This document shows positions 53,717-62,558 of a stretch of DNA of 64,000 bases, one piece after another. The notes under the pieces were generated by a model. The model was not told the DNA's origin and did no database searches. It saw only the letters and a program-made list of their open reading frames with translations. The stretch covers positions 62,001 through 126,000 of the forward strand of contig NZ_SJXJ01000005.1 of assembly GCF_004337695.1 (NCBI RefSeq). Reading direction: 5' to 3'. The stretch is from Tenacibaculum sp. M341 (GTDB lineage Bacteria > Bacteroidota > Bacteroidia > Flavobacteriales > Flavobacteriaceae). Numbering within the stretch: position 1 is the first letter of the stretch; every line of letters starts with the position of its first letter. A program made the translations under genes and the position numbers.

Positions 53717-54388
53717 TTACTTGTTCTTAGCTACAATAAGAGTAGCTTTTGCTCCAGTTGCTAAATTCCATTCATTAGAAGAAATTAACATTCCAGCATC
53801 GTTATATACTTTAAAAGCAGCAGTGTTAGGTCCTGAACTTCCTTGATTTAGAGCAACGATTTTTATTTTATTAATGCCTACTTCAAGAGGAATGTTAAAA
53901 GATTGATAATTTTGTTTAAGAGTAAGATTATGTACTACTGGAATGTCATTTACATATATACTAACACGATCTCCATCAGGATATTGATAATCTCTACAAA
54001 CAATATTAACACTTTTAGATTCTGTACGAATACTACCTAAATCCTGATCAATAACAGGTAAGCTGTACATACCATTAATTCGTTTGAAGTTTTTTAAGTA
54101 ACGTTCTTCAGCTATTTTTGCTTGCGTTAAAATACCTTTGTTTTTTAAGTTTTCCTCTTCTTGTTTTTTTCTTCTTTTCTTTTGTAATTCTTTATTGGCA
54201 GTTTTAAATCCGTTATCATTACCAAAATCTAAAGATTTAGGTTTTGAAACTTCTCTAGCTGGTGCTTCAATGGTTCCAATTGAAGATCCTTTAGTTTTTC
54301 CGCCATTAGCTCCATCAAATTGAGCTATTGCATTGAAAGAATTCAAGAAAAATAGAAAAGAAAAAAGTTGTAAAAGGTGTTTCATCAT
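53717..54388 (-). CDS. Secreted hypothetical protein
   Basis: A 223-residue protein; I start at the ATG at 54388 (MMKHLLQLFSFLFFLNSF), since the longer frame uses a GTG before the -7 element. After the signal peptide comes a Gly/Lys-rich stretch (FDGANGGKTKGSSIG), a charged helix (KELQKKRRKKQEEENLK), then a beta-domain of about 110 residues (VNIVCRDYQYPDGDRVSIYVNDIPV, GINKIKIVALNQG). The beta part looks like an Ig-like fold. It is a common flavobacterial unknown; function not known. Confidence 0.7.
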   Translation of the reverse strand: MMKHLLQLFSFLFFLNSFNAIAQFDGANGGKTKGSSIGTIEAPAREVSKPKSLDFGNDNGFKTANKELQKKRRKKQEEENLKNKGILTQAKIAEERYLKNFKRINGMYSLPVIDQDLGSIRTESKSVNIVCRDYQYPDGDRVSIYVNDIPVVHNLTLKQNYQSFNIPLEVGINKIKIVALNQGSSGPNTAAFKVYNDAGMLISSNEWNLATGAKATLIVAKNK

Positions 54389-54402
54389 ACTCGTAATTAT
54401 CA

Positions 54403-54410
54403 CAAAGATA
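54403..54410 (-). promoter_or_regulatory. -7 element of the secreted hypothetical gene
   Basis: Minus-strand TATCTTTG matches TAnnTTTG exactly and lies 14 bp before the ATG at 54388, which supports that start. Confidence 0.5.
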
Positions 54411-54450
54411 GTGCCGTTTCTCACTTTTAGTCTATAAGAAATGTTAATTC

Positions 54451-55119
54451 TTACTTTACAGGAAAGTTAAAGTATGTTTTAGGAAACGGTTCGTTGCGTA
54501 ATGTAAAGTGCCACCATTCATATGAATAGGGTTTGAATCCGTTTGCAATCATTATATTTTTTAACAGCATTCGGTTTTGCCTTTGCTTTTTGGTGATTTT
54601 TGGAGAATTGGTATGAGAAATATTTCCGAAGAAATCATAAGGACCTCCCATGTCTAGTTCTTTACCAGTTTTTTTATCAATAATAGTAAGGTCTACAGAG
54701 CTACCTCTTGAGTGCCCAGATTTGGTAGCTATAAAACCTAGTTTAAAAAGATTACGTTTATTAAGTTCTGGATAAAATTGTTGTTTTGTGAGTGTATCAT
54801 TTGGAACTCTAGCCCATCTTACAAAATGATTTACGGCACGTTGAGGTCTGTATGCATCAAATACTTTTAAACTAAGATCTTTTTTTAATAGTTCATCTTG
54901 AACTTTTTTTAAGGCTTTAGCTGTTCTTGTAGAGGTTATTAAGACAGGGCTTTCGTAACCATCTACAGATACTCCTGTAAAATTATTAGTGTAACAATAG
55001 CGTAATTCTTTTTGAATTGTTGGTGCTATGTCTTTTACATAAGAAAACCCTTCAGGTAATTCTTGGCTACTAATAAGTAAAAAACTAAAAATACAAGAAA
55101 TTGTAAGTATCCATTTCAT
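54451..55119 (-). CDS. D-alanyl-D-alanine dipeptidase (VanX/DdpX family)
   Basis: A 222-residue secreted Zn peptidase (signal peptide KWILTISCIFSFLLISS). Active-site residues are the Zn ligands H136 and D143 in SGHSRGSSVDLT and H204 in EWWHFT, with E201 as base, and the Arg-bearing KVFDAYRPQRA. It cleaves D-Ala-D-Ala dipeptides or muropeptide ends. There is no VanH/VanA neighbour, so recycling or nutrient use is more likely than vancomycin resistance. Confidence 0.92.
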   Translation of the reverse strand: MKWILTISCIFSFLLISSQELPEGFSYVKDIAPTIQKELRYCYTNNFTGVSVDGYESPVLITSTRTAKALKKVQDELLKKDLSLKVFDAYRPQRAVNHFVRWARVPNDTLTKQQFYPELNKRNLFKLGFIATKSGHSRGSSVDLTIIDKKTGKELDMGGPYDFFGNISHTNSPKITKKQRQNRMLLKNIMIANGFKPYSYEWWHFTLRNEPFPKTYFNFPVK

Positions 55120-55176
55120 GTAGGTAAAAATAGCAAATAGTTTATTTATAGATAGTGTTTTTACAACTTTATCGTA

Positions 55177-55932
55177 TTACCTCTTTCTTTTTCTTGTTGT
55201 ACGTTTTTCTTTATTTTTTACAAATATTAATTTATGTCTGTTTTTATTGTTTTCTCTTTGTTCAATATCGAAATATCCAGTAGATTTTATTAATAATGTT
55301 AGTTTGCCAAAACCATAGTTTCTGGAATCGAAATTTGGTTGTTTCTTTTGTAATAAACTTCCAACATCACCAAGATATGCCCAACCATCTTCATCAGAAA
55401 GGTCATTGATAGTGGTAGAAATTAACTTTATTTCTTTTTTAGTGATTTTATCAACAGTTTCATTAGCGTCTTTATTTTCTGTTTTTTCTTCTGAAGAATT
55501 TTTTAAAATTTCAATGTAAACAAACTTATCACAAGCAACAATAAAAGGATTTGGAGTTTTCTTTTCTCCAATACCAATGACTAATTTTCCAGCTTCTCTA
55601 AGTCTTGTAGCTAGTTTGGTGAAATCACTATCACTAGAAACAAGACAAAATCCATCTACTTTTCCACTGTAAAGAATGTCCATGGCATCAATAATCATGG
55701 CAGAATCTGTTGCATTTTTACCCGAAGTATATGCATATTGTTGAATAGGAGTGATGGCGTTTTCTAATAAAAGCTTTTTCCATTTTGCTAAATCAGGCTT
55801 GGTCCAGTCACCGTAAATTCTTTTAATGGTCGGATTTCCATATTTGGCAATTTCTTCCATCATTTCTTTAATATTTGCAGAAGGAATATTATCGGCGTCT
55901 ATTAAAACGGCTATGTTTAAATTTGTATTCAT
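55177..55932 (-). CDS. NYN-domain protein with C-terminal OST-HTH (LOTUS)-like domain
   Basis: A 251-residue cytoplasmic protein. Residues 5-150 form a NYN (PIN-like) nuclease domain: AVLIDADNIPSANIKEM with D12 and D14, TDSAMIIDAMDILYSG and LVSSDSDFTKLATRLREAG carry the acidic metal-binding set. Residues 170-240 look like an OST-HTH/LOTUS winged helix (DEDGWAYLGDVGSLLQKK, YGFGKLTLLIKSTGYFD), which binds RNA in relatives. It ends in the basic KEKRTTRKRKR. Probably an RNA-acting enzyme. Confidence 0.9.
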   Translation of the reverse strand: MNTNLNIAVLIDADNIPSANIKEMMEEIAKYGNPTIKRIYGDWTKPDLAKWKKLLLENAITPIQQYAYTSGKNATDSAMIIDAMDILYSGKVDGFCLVSSDSDFTKLATRLREAGKLVIGIGEKKTPNPFIVACDKFVYIEILKNSSEEKTENKDANETVDKITKKEIKLISTTINDLSDEDGWAYLGDVGSLLQKKQPNFDSRNYGFGKLTLLIKSTGYFDIEQRENNKNRHKLIFVKNKEKRTTRKRKR

Positions 55933-55982
55933 CGTTTACTAAATTAGAGGAAATGAATATGATATTCAAAAAAAATCAAAAT

Positions 55983-56082
55983 AAAAAGCCAAAGCTGTTA
56001 GCAGCTTTGGCCAAGTAAACCAAGTATTAGTTTAAGAGTTAGCTCACTAAAAAACTAATGTTGTACAGGAATGTGATTGAAA
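55983..56082. repeat. 100-bp direct repeat, left copy
   Basis: 98 of 100 bases match 58498-58597. It holds a minus-strand terminator (GCCAAAGCTG / CAGCTTTGGC, 55988-56011) and a decayed copy of the last codons of the NTF2-like gene (FNHIPVQH then stop). No complete gene lies inside. Confidence 0.9.
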
Positions 56083-56114
56083 ATTTGATTTTTAGATATT
56101 TTTTATAAGAATAA

Positions 56115-58403
56115 TTACATCTTAATAATCTTTACATTCTTCTTTTCTGTTTTAAGAATATATATTCCTTTTGACAGGTTAAGCATGTTAATTTCTTTAC
56201 TGTTTCCTTGTTTTAAAAACTTTCCTGATAAGCTGTAAAGTCTCCAATTAGTATGCCATGGTAAATTCAAAATTTCTTTCGTTGGATTAGGGTAAAAAAG
56301 ATTACTTTTTTTGAAAATATCTTCAGAGCTAAGTGTTTGATCAATATCTTGAACTTCAATTCGGAAATTGTCGTACAATATGTTATGATGTTTAGTATTA
56401 TAATTTTTTTTAATGCCAATTTTTCCTGCTTTAAATTTTTTTATAGCATTAGGGTTAGAGTCAGTGTATTTGTAATTTGTGTTAATTGTAAAATTGATAC
56501 CAGTTTCAGATTGAGTGATTTTTATAGTATAATCATTTACTCCTTTATGAGGTAGACTGATTGCTTCATTTTTAAAAATGAGGTCTTCTTTACCATTCAT
56601 GATTCTCCATAATTCCCCTTTTTCACTTCCAATATCAAGAAAATAATAGTTTTCGAGATCAATAAATAACATTACGGGACCGCCACCGTTTTTTTGAAAT
56701 TTATTGAAAGCGTCGAAATTTAATTTATAGTTTTTCCAATTTTTACCTTGATCTGTTACAGTTATGTATTGACTGTTATTTATTGGAGGTGTTAAGGTGT
56801 TTGTTTTTAGATCTTTGTAAAATGATACAGTGTATTTATTTCCGATTAGTTTAGACCACGAAATTCCTTGAGTTTCATAATCATATAGCCAAGGATCCAA
56901 ATCTAAATCACCATCGGTAAAATCATCAATAAATATAAGTTTAGCTTCATCTCCTTTTTCAGGATGGTTTGTTTCAGGATCAGGTGTTTGGTTAGGGAGC
57001 TCTATTACACCTATATCTGGTCTAATATCTCTAATTATATTATATAAATCATACTCTGTTTTGGTATTGTTAATGACGGCTGATCCTTTGTTAAGAATAG
57101 AATTATTTGAAACAGGTATACCATCAAACTTTTCAGGACTTATAAATTTAAAATTTTCATCTAGAATGGAAAACCTTTTTAAAGGTCTATTTTGAGTGTT
57201 AGTTAAGAATAAATTATGATCATAATATTTAAAGCCATTAGACTTACCAACATCATGAAAAATATTATTATAAACATAAACATCTTCACATTGTTCTGAA
57301 AGCCTGAATACATAACTGTCAAGAAAAAATTCTCTATATGGAGATTTGTATATTCTACCTTCAGGAAAGTACATCATAGCGTTATTCCTAAAAATAATAT
57401 CATTTGTTTTGTCTGCAGAATTAAAAACATTAATGTTTTTTTTAGTCGGACCAAAAATGTTATTTTCAAAAAGAAATTTTTCGTTAAATATCCCTTCATT
57501 TACACAAGAAAGTATGTTGTTAAATTGAACTAATTGAGACTCTACATCATAAACAACATTTCCTCTAAATGTTATATCGTAGTTAGGAATTATATTTTCA
57601 CATGGACCACCTTTTATAAATATATGAATTGCATCACAATGTTTACTCCAAGAAGCTTCTTGATCGGTTACTCCATCATCTAAACCATGTATAAGATTTC
57701 CTTCTACAAGAGTTTTTCGACAACTTATAATTCTGATACCATCGTGTGTAATATCATGAATATGATTGTTTTTTATAATTGAGTTTTCAGCTGTAATTGA
57801 AATAGCATTAGCAGTTCTTGTAATTTCATTATTTTCAAGAGTAATAAATTTTCCTCTTTCAATTTTACAAGCGTCTTTACTGATGTTTTCCTCGTTACCA
57901 ATCCAAGGTCCAATTCTTTCAATTATTGAATTACTAATTGTTATATTATTGCAAGCATTGATATTTACACCATCTTTGAAATGAACATTGGAAAAGATAG
58001 TGTGATTTGCATGGAGTAAAATAACAGTATTTTTAATAGTAATGTTTTCAAAGCGTAAGAATTTTGAATGTTTTTTTGTTAAATCCCAATGTCCAAATTT
58101 TAAAAAATTTATAATTGATGCCTTATTGTTAGCACCTTTAATAGTGATCCAGTCAGAATAAGGTTTTACTTTGTTTAAATCATCCCAACCTTCGTATTCT
58201 CCTTCTGCGAGTATTACTACGTCTCCTCCTACAATTTTATCTGATATAAATGAAAGTGTTTTGTACGGTGAATTTTCAGATCCGTCTCCAGAACTGTCAT
58301 TACCATTAACAGCATCTAAGTAATAAGTACTTGCGGATAAATGTAAATTGATGAAGTAAAAAAGAGCTATTAACGTATTTTTGACTATGTGTTTAAAAGA
58401 CAT
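56115..58403 (-). CDS. T9SS-secreted right-handed beta-helix protein
   Basis: A 762-residue secreted protein. After the signal peptide, residues 25-440 match the DUF1565/right-handed parallel beta-helix pattern (TYYLDAVNGNDSSGDG, many short strand turns such as NNITISNSII, FRFENITI-type rungs and ILLHANHTIFSNVHF), as in polysaccharide-active or surface proteins. Residues 490-680 form a concanavalin/LamG-like beta-sandwich (FIDDFTDGDLDLDPW, GPVMLFIDLENYYFLDIG). The end (LFYPNPTKEILNLPW to KIIKM) is a T9SS sorting domain. The gene stands alone between 100-bp direct repeats and has a C8/G8 tract upstream. The substrate is unknown. Confidence 0.85.
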   Translation of the reverse strand: MSFKHIVKNTLIALFYFINLHLSASTYYLDAVNGNDSSGDGSENSPYKTLSFISDKIVGGDVVILAEGEYEGWDDLNKVKPYSDWITIKGANNKASIINFLKFGHWDLTKKHSKFLRFENITIKNTVILLHANHTIFSNVHFKDGVNINACNNITISNSIIERIGPWIGNEENISKDACKIERGKFITLENNEITRTANAISITAENSIIKNNHIHDITHDGIRIISCRKTLVEGNLIHGLDDGVTDQEASWSKHCDAIHIFIKGGPCENIIPNYDITFRGNVVYDVESQLVQFNNILSCVNEGIFNEKFLFENNIFGPTKKNINVFNSADKTNDIIFRNNAMMYFPEGRIYKSPYREFFLDSYVFRLSEQCEDVYVYNNIFHDVGKSNGFKYYDHNLFLTNTQNRPLKRFSILDENFKFISPEKFDGIPVSNNSILNKGSAVINNTKTEYDLYNIIRDIRPDIGVIELPNQTPDPETNHPEKGDEAKLIFIDDFTDGDLDLDPWLYDYETQGISWSKLIGNKYTVSFYKDLKTNTLTPPINNSQYITVTDQGKNWKNYKLNFDAFNKFQKNGGGPVMLFIDLENYYFLDIGSEKGELWRIMNGKEDLIFKNEAISLPHKGVNDYTIKITQSETGINFTINTNYKYTDSNPNAIKKFKAGKIGIKKNYNTKHHNILYDNFRIEVQDIDQTLSSEDIFKKSNLFYPNPTKEILNLPWHTNWRLYSLSGKFLKQGNSKEINMLNLSKGIYILKTEKKNVKIIKM

Positions 58404-58456
58404 TTTATTTGTGTTTTATGTTTGATTGACAATATTCTATAAAAAAAAATATTTGT

Positions 58457-58464
58457 CCCCCCCC
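58457..58464. other. Homopolymeric C8 (minus-strand G8) tract
   Basis: Eight consecutive C residues in very AT-rich DNA, 53 bp upstream of the beta-helix start codon. Such tracts can slip and change promoter spacing. No TAnnTTTG element is clear nearby. Confidence 0.7.
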
Positions 58465-58497
58465 TGAATTCAGTGAAATTAAGTTAGGTACAAATAA

Positions 58498-58597
58498 AAA
58501 AAGCCAAAGCTGTTAGCAGCTTTGGCCAAGTAAACCAAGTATTAGTTTAAGAGTTAGCTCACTAAAAAACTAATTTTGTACAGGAATATGATTGAAA
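58498..58597. repeat. 100-bp direct repeat, right copy
   Basis: Matches 55983-56082 at 98 of 100 bases. Here it contains the true 3' end of the NTF2-like gene (stop at 58570) and its terminator (stem 58503-58512 / 58517-58526). The left copy is therefore a duplicate of this gene end. Confidence 0.9.
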
Positions 58598-59100
58598 CTC
58601 AGTACACGTTTCAACTTCCATTTATTATCTTTTAAAATCCATAGATGAGTGAATAAAGCACTACCTGTTGGAGTTTCATTGTTGTCTTTTCTGATTAAAA
58701 AGTAATGTTTTCCAGATTGAATAGCTCCGTATAGTTTGTTGTTCTTTTTTAAAGGAAAAACAGTTAGGCTTTTTTCATCTAGCTTGCGAATAATTTTTTC
58801 TTCTTTATTACTGCATATATTATTTTTAACTGAGTTTAAAAAAGCTTCCCTTCCTTCTTCACCGGCTACATCATGATAAAATTCAAAATCGTCATTAATT
58901 AATGGTGGAAGTTTTTCTAACTCGCATAAATTGAAAGTACGTTCAAATAGAATACTATCTTTTGCTTTTAGTGTTTTATATAACTCAGAGTTTTTTGCTA
59001 CTTGTGCTGAAGAAAAAAGAGAGGTAAATAAAGACCATAGTAAAAGTGCTAGTTTTACAAAAAAGTTACCTTTAAAAAAGAAGTCGAATAGTTGTTTCAT
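58570..59100 (-). CDS. NTF2-like (DUF4440-type) secreted protein
   Basis: A 176-residue protein with a long hydrophobic N-terminus (FVKLALLLWSLFTSLFSSAQ) and an NTF2-like/SnoaL domain of about 125 residues: FERTFNLCELEKLPPLINDDFEFYHD, GREAFLNSVKNNICSNK, LFTHLWILKDNKWKLKRVLSF. Such domains bind small hydrophobic ligands or act as isomerases; activity here is unknown. It starts 20 bp after the PspC gene and closes that operon. Its 3' end and terminator are duplicated 2.5 kb away, on the far side of the beta-helix gene. Confidence 0.85.
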   Translation of the reverse strand: MKQLFDFFFKGNFFVKLALLLWSLFTSLFSSAQVAKNSELYKTLKAKDSILFERTFNLCELEKLPPLINDDFEFYHDVAGEEGREAFLNSVKNNICSNKEEKIIRKLDEKSLTVFPLKKNNKLYGAIQSGKHYFLIRKDNNETPTGSALFTHLWILKDNKWKLKRVLSFNHIPVQN

Positions 59101-59120
59101 AGTTGATTATTTTTGCAGTT

Positions 59121-61112
59121 TTATTTACTCCCCCAAATTTTAAAGGCTAAATTTTCATCTTCTGTGTTATAAAGTCTTCTAAATCCAACAGGAATTCCAT
59201 CTAAAGTGCCGTTTGTAATTTTAATTTCACCGTTGTACCCGTCGTTACAATCTATATTTAAATGAATTTTATTAATGCTTTTATTTTTATTGAATTTAGA
59301 GCTAACAATTTCGATATCTATGTTTTGTTTATTTTTAAACCAACGAATTAATTTTTCTAGTTCGTTTTTTGTAGTGTTTTTGTCGATGTGAAATTCAGCT
59401 TTAAAATCGTTAATAGTACTATCGAATAAAAATGTAATGTCCTTGTCGTTATCTGTTTCGTTATCATCGTAAGAACTTTCATTATTGGAATTATCTGAAT
59501 CGTTATTGTTTTTACAGTCGATGCATTTAAATCCTTTTGATGTCATTTCAAAATTATGATTTGCCATTTTTGATTCATATATATCGTCAATATTATTTAT
59601 ACGATATAAAAAGTATTTAGAAGAGTTTTCAAAAAATACAGGTGTTCCTTCTGGAATGTTAATTGTAATGTAAACTTCTTCATCTTTCCATATGTTTTTA
59701 ACATTACTTAAAAAATAAGCATCAAAGACAAGTTTGTTTTCAACTTGCTTGAAGTTGTATCTTATTTTCTCAGCATTTTTGTTAGCAATGTTTCTTTTTC
59801 TCCCTTCAGATTCTTTTCTTATTTCTATATAAGCTTCATCAGAATCGCTTTTTTTAATACTAATTTTTACATTGTTTGAATATTTAGCTTCGCTATCGTC
59901 TACATACACTTCTTCAGCGTTATCTCTTCTTTCTAAATTATGTAAATAAAAGATGTTATCATTATTTTGAACAGCTATCTTTAAAGGAGTTCCTTTATTT
60001 ATAGAAATGTTTTCTTTGCTTACATTAACTCCATTAAGTGCTTTTGAGGTTGCAAATTCAATACCCGCAAAAGAGATAAAGAAGATAGATACTAACCATA
60101 CACCAAACAATGATAGTGAGGTAGCTGTACTTAATTTTTTAATGTTAGGAGATAAAATTCGTAATCCTAAAATTAATAAAGCTAAAAAAGGAATCCCAAT
60201 AGCTAAAAACACAAAAAGAGATAGTAACCAATTAGGTAATAATGAGTCGTAAAAAAATGGAGGATACTCAATAAAGCCTTCATCAAACCCTAATATTTCT
60301 ATACTTCCCATAGAAAATAGGGCTATTACAAAAGATATAAGTACAATTCCTGCAACAAAGATCAGTAGTGCTCCTATGAATTTACCAAAAACTTTAAATA
60401 AAGTGGCTAGTATTTTGCCTAAAGTATCTAAAAAATCTTGTAATCCAGATTTTGTCTGATTCTTTAATTTATCATAATCAGCACTAGAAATCTTGTCTGT
60501 TAGCTCATTTGCTCCATTTTTTAGCTTCGTTGAGACGAATTCAATCTCGTCACGAATTTTTTTTTCTATGCTGTCAATGTTAACAGGTTCACCTTGCATC
60601 TGTAATTTTTCAGAGGTTGTTTTGGCTTCAGGTAGTAAAACCCATAATAAAATGTATACTAAAGGAGAGAAACCACTTGCAACTAAAACAATAAAAGCTA
60701 AACGTACCCAAATTGTATCTATATTAGAGTAATAGGCTAAACCAGAAGCAACACCTCCTAAAAACTTATCGTTTGTATCTCTGAAAAGTTTTTTACTTGC
60801 AGTTTTTCTTCTTTTGTAAGTATAGTCATCACTATAGCTCTCTTCAGCTTCAGAATAATCTTCTGGCTGTCCCATGATAGCAATAATTTCATCAATATCA
60901 CCTTCATTAACAACTTGTCTAGCATCTGTAATTCTTTCAGATAGCAACTCGCTAATTCTAGCTTCTATATCTGAAATAATTTCATTTTTACCTTGAGGAT
61001 CATCGCTTAAAGAACGCGAAATGGCATCTAAATAGCGTTTTAATTTTTGATAGGCGTTTTCATCTATATGAAAGAAGAATCCCCCTAAATTTATGTTGAT
61101 AGTCTTATTCAT
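59121..61112 (-). CDS. PspC-domain membrane protein
   Basis: A 663-residue protein. Residues 1-90 form a soluble helical region (YQKLKRYLDAISRSLSDDPQGK and IISDIEARISELLSERI), 110-170 a PspC domain with two helices (LFRDTNDKFLGGVASGLAYY, FSPLVYILLWVLLPEA), 225-360 three or four more transmembrane helices, and the rest an extracytoplasmic beta-rich domain with C-x2-C (IDCKN side). Proteins of this architecture belong to PadR-controlled envelope operons. It overlaps the PadR gene by 8 bp. Predicted role: envelope-stress response or membrane integrity. Confidence 0.88.
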   Translation of the reverse strand: MNKTININLGGFFFHIDENAYQKLKRYLDAISRSLSDDPQGKNEIISDIEARISELLSERITDARQVVNEGDIDEIIAIMGQPEDYSEAEESYSDDYTYKRRKTASKKLFRDTNDKFLGGVASGLAYYSNIDTIWVRLAFIVLVASGFSPLVYILLWVLLPEAKTTSEKLQMQGEPVNIDSIEKKIRDEIEFVSTKLKNGANELTDKISSADYDKLKNQTKSGLQDFLDTLGKILATLFKVFGKFIGALLIFVAGIVLISFVIALFSMGSIEILGFDEGFIEYPPFFYDSLLPNWLLSLFVFLAIGIPFLALLILGLRILSPNIKKLSTATSLSLFGVWLVSIFFISFAGIEFATSKALNGVNVSKENISINKGTPLKIAVQNNDNIFYLHNLERRDNAEEVYVDDSEAKYSNNVKISIKKSDSDEAYIEIRKESEGRKRNIANKNAEKIRYNFKQVENKLVFDAYFLSNVKNIWKDEEVYITINIPEGTPVFFENSSKYFLYRINNIDDIYESKMANHNFEMTSKGFKCIDCKNNNDSDNSNNESSYDDNETDNDKDITFLFDSTINDFKAEFHIDKNTTKNELEKLIRWFKNKQNIDIEIVSSKFNKNKSINKIHLNIDCNDGYNGEIKITNGTLDGIPVGFRRLYNTEDENLAFKIWGSK

Positions 61113-61449
61113 CTGACGTTGATTTTGTACTTGTTACTTGATTTACTGCGTTTACTAAATTATTCCATGTTTTATCTAATTCTTTTAAAAACATGTTTCC
61201 GTTTTCTGTTAAAACGTAATACTTTCTTGGTGGTCCAGAAGTTGATTCTTCCCATCTGTACGATAATAAACCTGCGTTTTTAAGTCGTGTTAACAATGGG
61301 TAAATTGTACCTTCAACCACAATCATTTCTGCACTTTTCAATGCTTTTAAAATTTCAGAAGTATATGCATCTCCTTTTTGTAAAATAGAAAGGATGCAAT
61401 ACTCTAAAACTCCTTTTCGCATTTGTGCTTTTGTGTTTTCTATCTTCAT
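61105..61449 (-). CDS. PadR-family transcription regulator
   Basis: A 114-residue winged-helix regulator: QMRKGVLEYCILSILQKGDAY, SEILKALKSAEMIVVEGTIYPLLTRLKNAGLL and WEESTSGPPRKYYVLTENG are the full PadR signature, with a C-terminal dimerisation helix. It overlaps PspC by 8 bp, starts 12 bp after the DUF4870 gene and shares one promoter with them. PadR proteins repress their own operon and respond to ligands, so this operon is probably self-regulated. Confidence 0.94.
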   Translation of the reverse strand: MKIENTKAQMRKGVLEYCILSILQKGDAYTSEILKALKSAEMIVVEGTIYPLLTRLKNAGLLSYRWEESTSGPPRKYYVLTENGNMFLKELDKTWNNLVNAVNQVTSTKSTSDE

Positions 61450-61461
61450 TAAAAAGTGGTG

Positions 61462-61896
61462 TTATTTTATAAATTTTATAATGAAAGGATATTTGTAATA
61501 TTCTCCATTATTAGCTTTCATTGCTGCTATAATTATTAAGGCTATTTTAATAATTGATATAATACCAACTATTGAAAAAATGCCAAAAAAGTCAAAACCT
61601 ATGCCATTAAAAGTAAAATGGTGATCATAGTTGTAAGGATCTATTCTATCTAAAAAATTGAAAAAATTTCTTAGAAAAAAAGTAAAGAAAGAAGCACTTA
61701 AAATAAAAATGTATAGAGAAAAACTAATATTAAAATTTACAGCTTCTTTACCATGTTGGTCTAAAAATGTGCTTTTATCTTTTTGTGTTTGCCATAATAT
61801 TAGAGGTGTAATAATACTTCCAAAAGGAAATAAATAACCTGCAAAAGAGGATATGTGCATTAAAAAAGCATTTGTGTTTTCTTTATTTTCTTTCAT
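61462..61896 (-). CDS. DUF4870 domain membrane protein
   Basis: A 144-residue protein with three to four transmembrane helices: FLMHISSFAGYLFPFGSIITPLILWQTQ, STFLDQHGKEAVNFNISFSLYIF, IFSIVGIISIIKIALIIIAAMKA and the terminal YKYPFIIKFIK. The HGKEAVNFN segment is typical of DUF4870 (formerly the Tic20-like group). I use the ATG at 61896 giving MKENKENTN; the longer open frame starts in the promoter. First gene of the PadR/PspC operon. The function is unknown. Confidence 0.88.
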   Translation of the reverse strand: MKENKENTNAFLMHISSFAGYLFPFGSIITPLILWQTQKDKSTFLDQHGKEAVNFNISFSLYIFILSASFFTFFLRNFFNFLDRIDPYNYDHHFTFNGIGFDFFGIFSIVGIISIIKIALIIIAAMKANNGEYYKYPFIIKFIK

Positions 61897-61925
61897 AATT
61901 ATAATGTATATAATACTGTACATTG

Positions 61926-61957
61926 CAAATATATGGTTAAAAAAAGGTATTATGCAA
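61926..61957 (-). promoter_or_regulatory. Promoter of the DUF4870/PadR/PspC operon
   Basis: Minus-strand TATATTTG (plus 61926-61933) with TTG at plus 61955-61957, a spacer of 21 bp; an exact consensus match 30 bp before the ATG at 61896. Confidence 0.75.
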
Positions 61958-62054
61958 TGCATAGTACTAAAATTTAACAAATTTTAACATTTTTAAAAGC
62001 TTATTACATAGAAAATTGTGTTCAAAAAAGCTTTACATTGCAGTTAAATAATTA

Positions 62055-62516
62055 ATGTATATGAAGTTTACACCCTCAAAAGTCAATTTGTTCTTATTGT
62101 TTAAACTACCATCTGCTTTTATTACTGGTGTAAGGGTAGTGTTGTTAGATGAGGAGAAGTCAGTGATAAAAGTAAAACATAGATGGATGAATCAAAATCC
62201 TTTTAAATCGATGTTTTGGGCAGTGCAAGGTATGGCGGCAGAGTTTGCTACAGGAATTTTAATGGTAAGAGAAATACAAAATTCAGGAAAGAAAATTTCT
62301 ATGTTGGTTACAAATATGGATGCTACTTTTACTAAAAAAGCAACAGGTATAATACGCTTTGAGTGTAATCAAGCCGGTTTGATAAGAGAAACAATTCAAA
62401 AAGCTATTGATACTAAAGAAGGGCAAACGGTTGTATTAACTTCAGAAGGATTTAATGAGGAAGGAATTTCTGTTTCAAAGTTTAATTTTGAATGGAGCGT
62501 AAAAGTTAAATCGTAA
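62055..62516 (+). CDS. DUF4442 (hotdog-fold) protein
   Basis: A 153-residue cytoplasmic protein of the DUF4442 family, a thioesterase-like hotdog fold: LPSAFITGVRVVLLDEEKSVIKVKHRWMNQNPF, SMFWAVQGMAAEFATGILMV and the C-terminal strands ISVSKFNFEWSVKV. No catalytic Asp/His set of known acyl-CoA thioesterases can be named from the sequence alone. It lies 42 bp upstream of the AIM24 gene, probably in the same transcript. Divergent from the PspC operon with a 158-bp gap. Confidence 0.85.
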   Translation: MYMKFTPSKVNLFLLFKLPSAFITGVRVVLLDEEKSVIKVKHRWMNQNPFKSMFWAVQGMAAEFATGILMVREIQNSGKKISMLVTNMDATFTKKATGIIRFECNQAGLIRETIQKAIDTKEGQTVVLTSEGFNEEGISVSKFNFEWSVKVKS

Positions 62517-62558
62517 CGAAATCATTAAAACTTAGTCTAATCAAAAAAAATACAATTT

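Noticed and set aside
54451-55119. Vancomycin-resistance cluster
   Set aside because: VanX-type dipeptidase without VanH, VanA or a VanRS pair; Gram-negative recycling is more likely.
55983-58597. Insertion sequence
   Set aside because: No transposase and no terminal inverted repeats; only direct repeats made of a gene end and its terminator.
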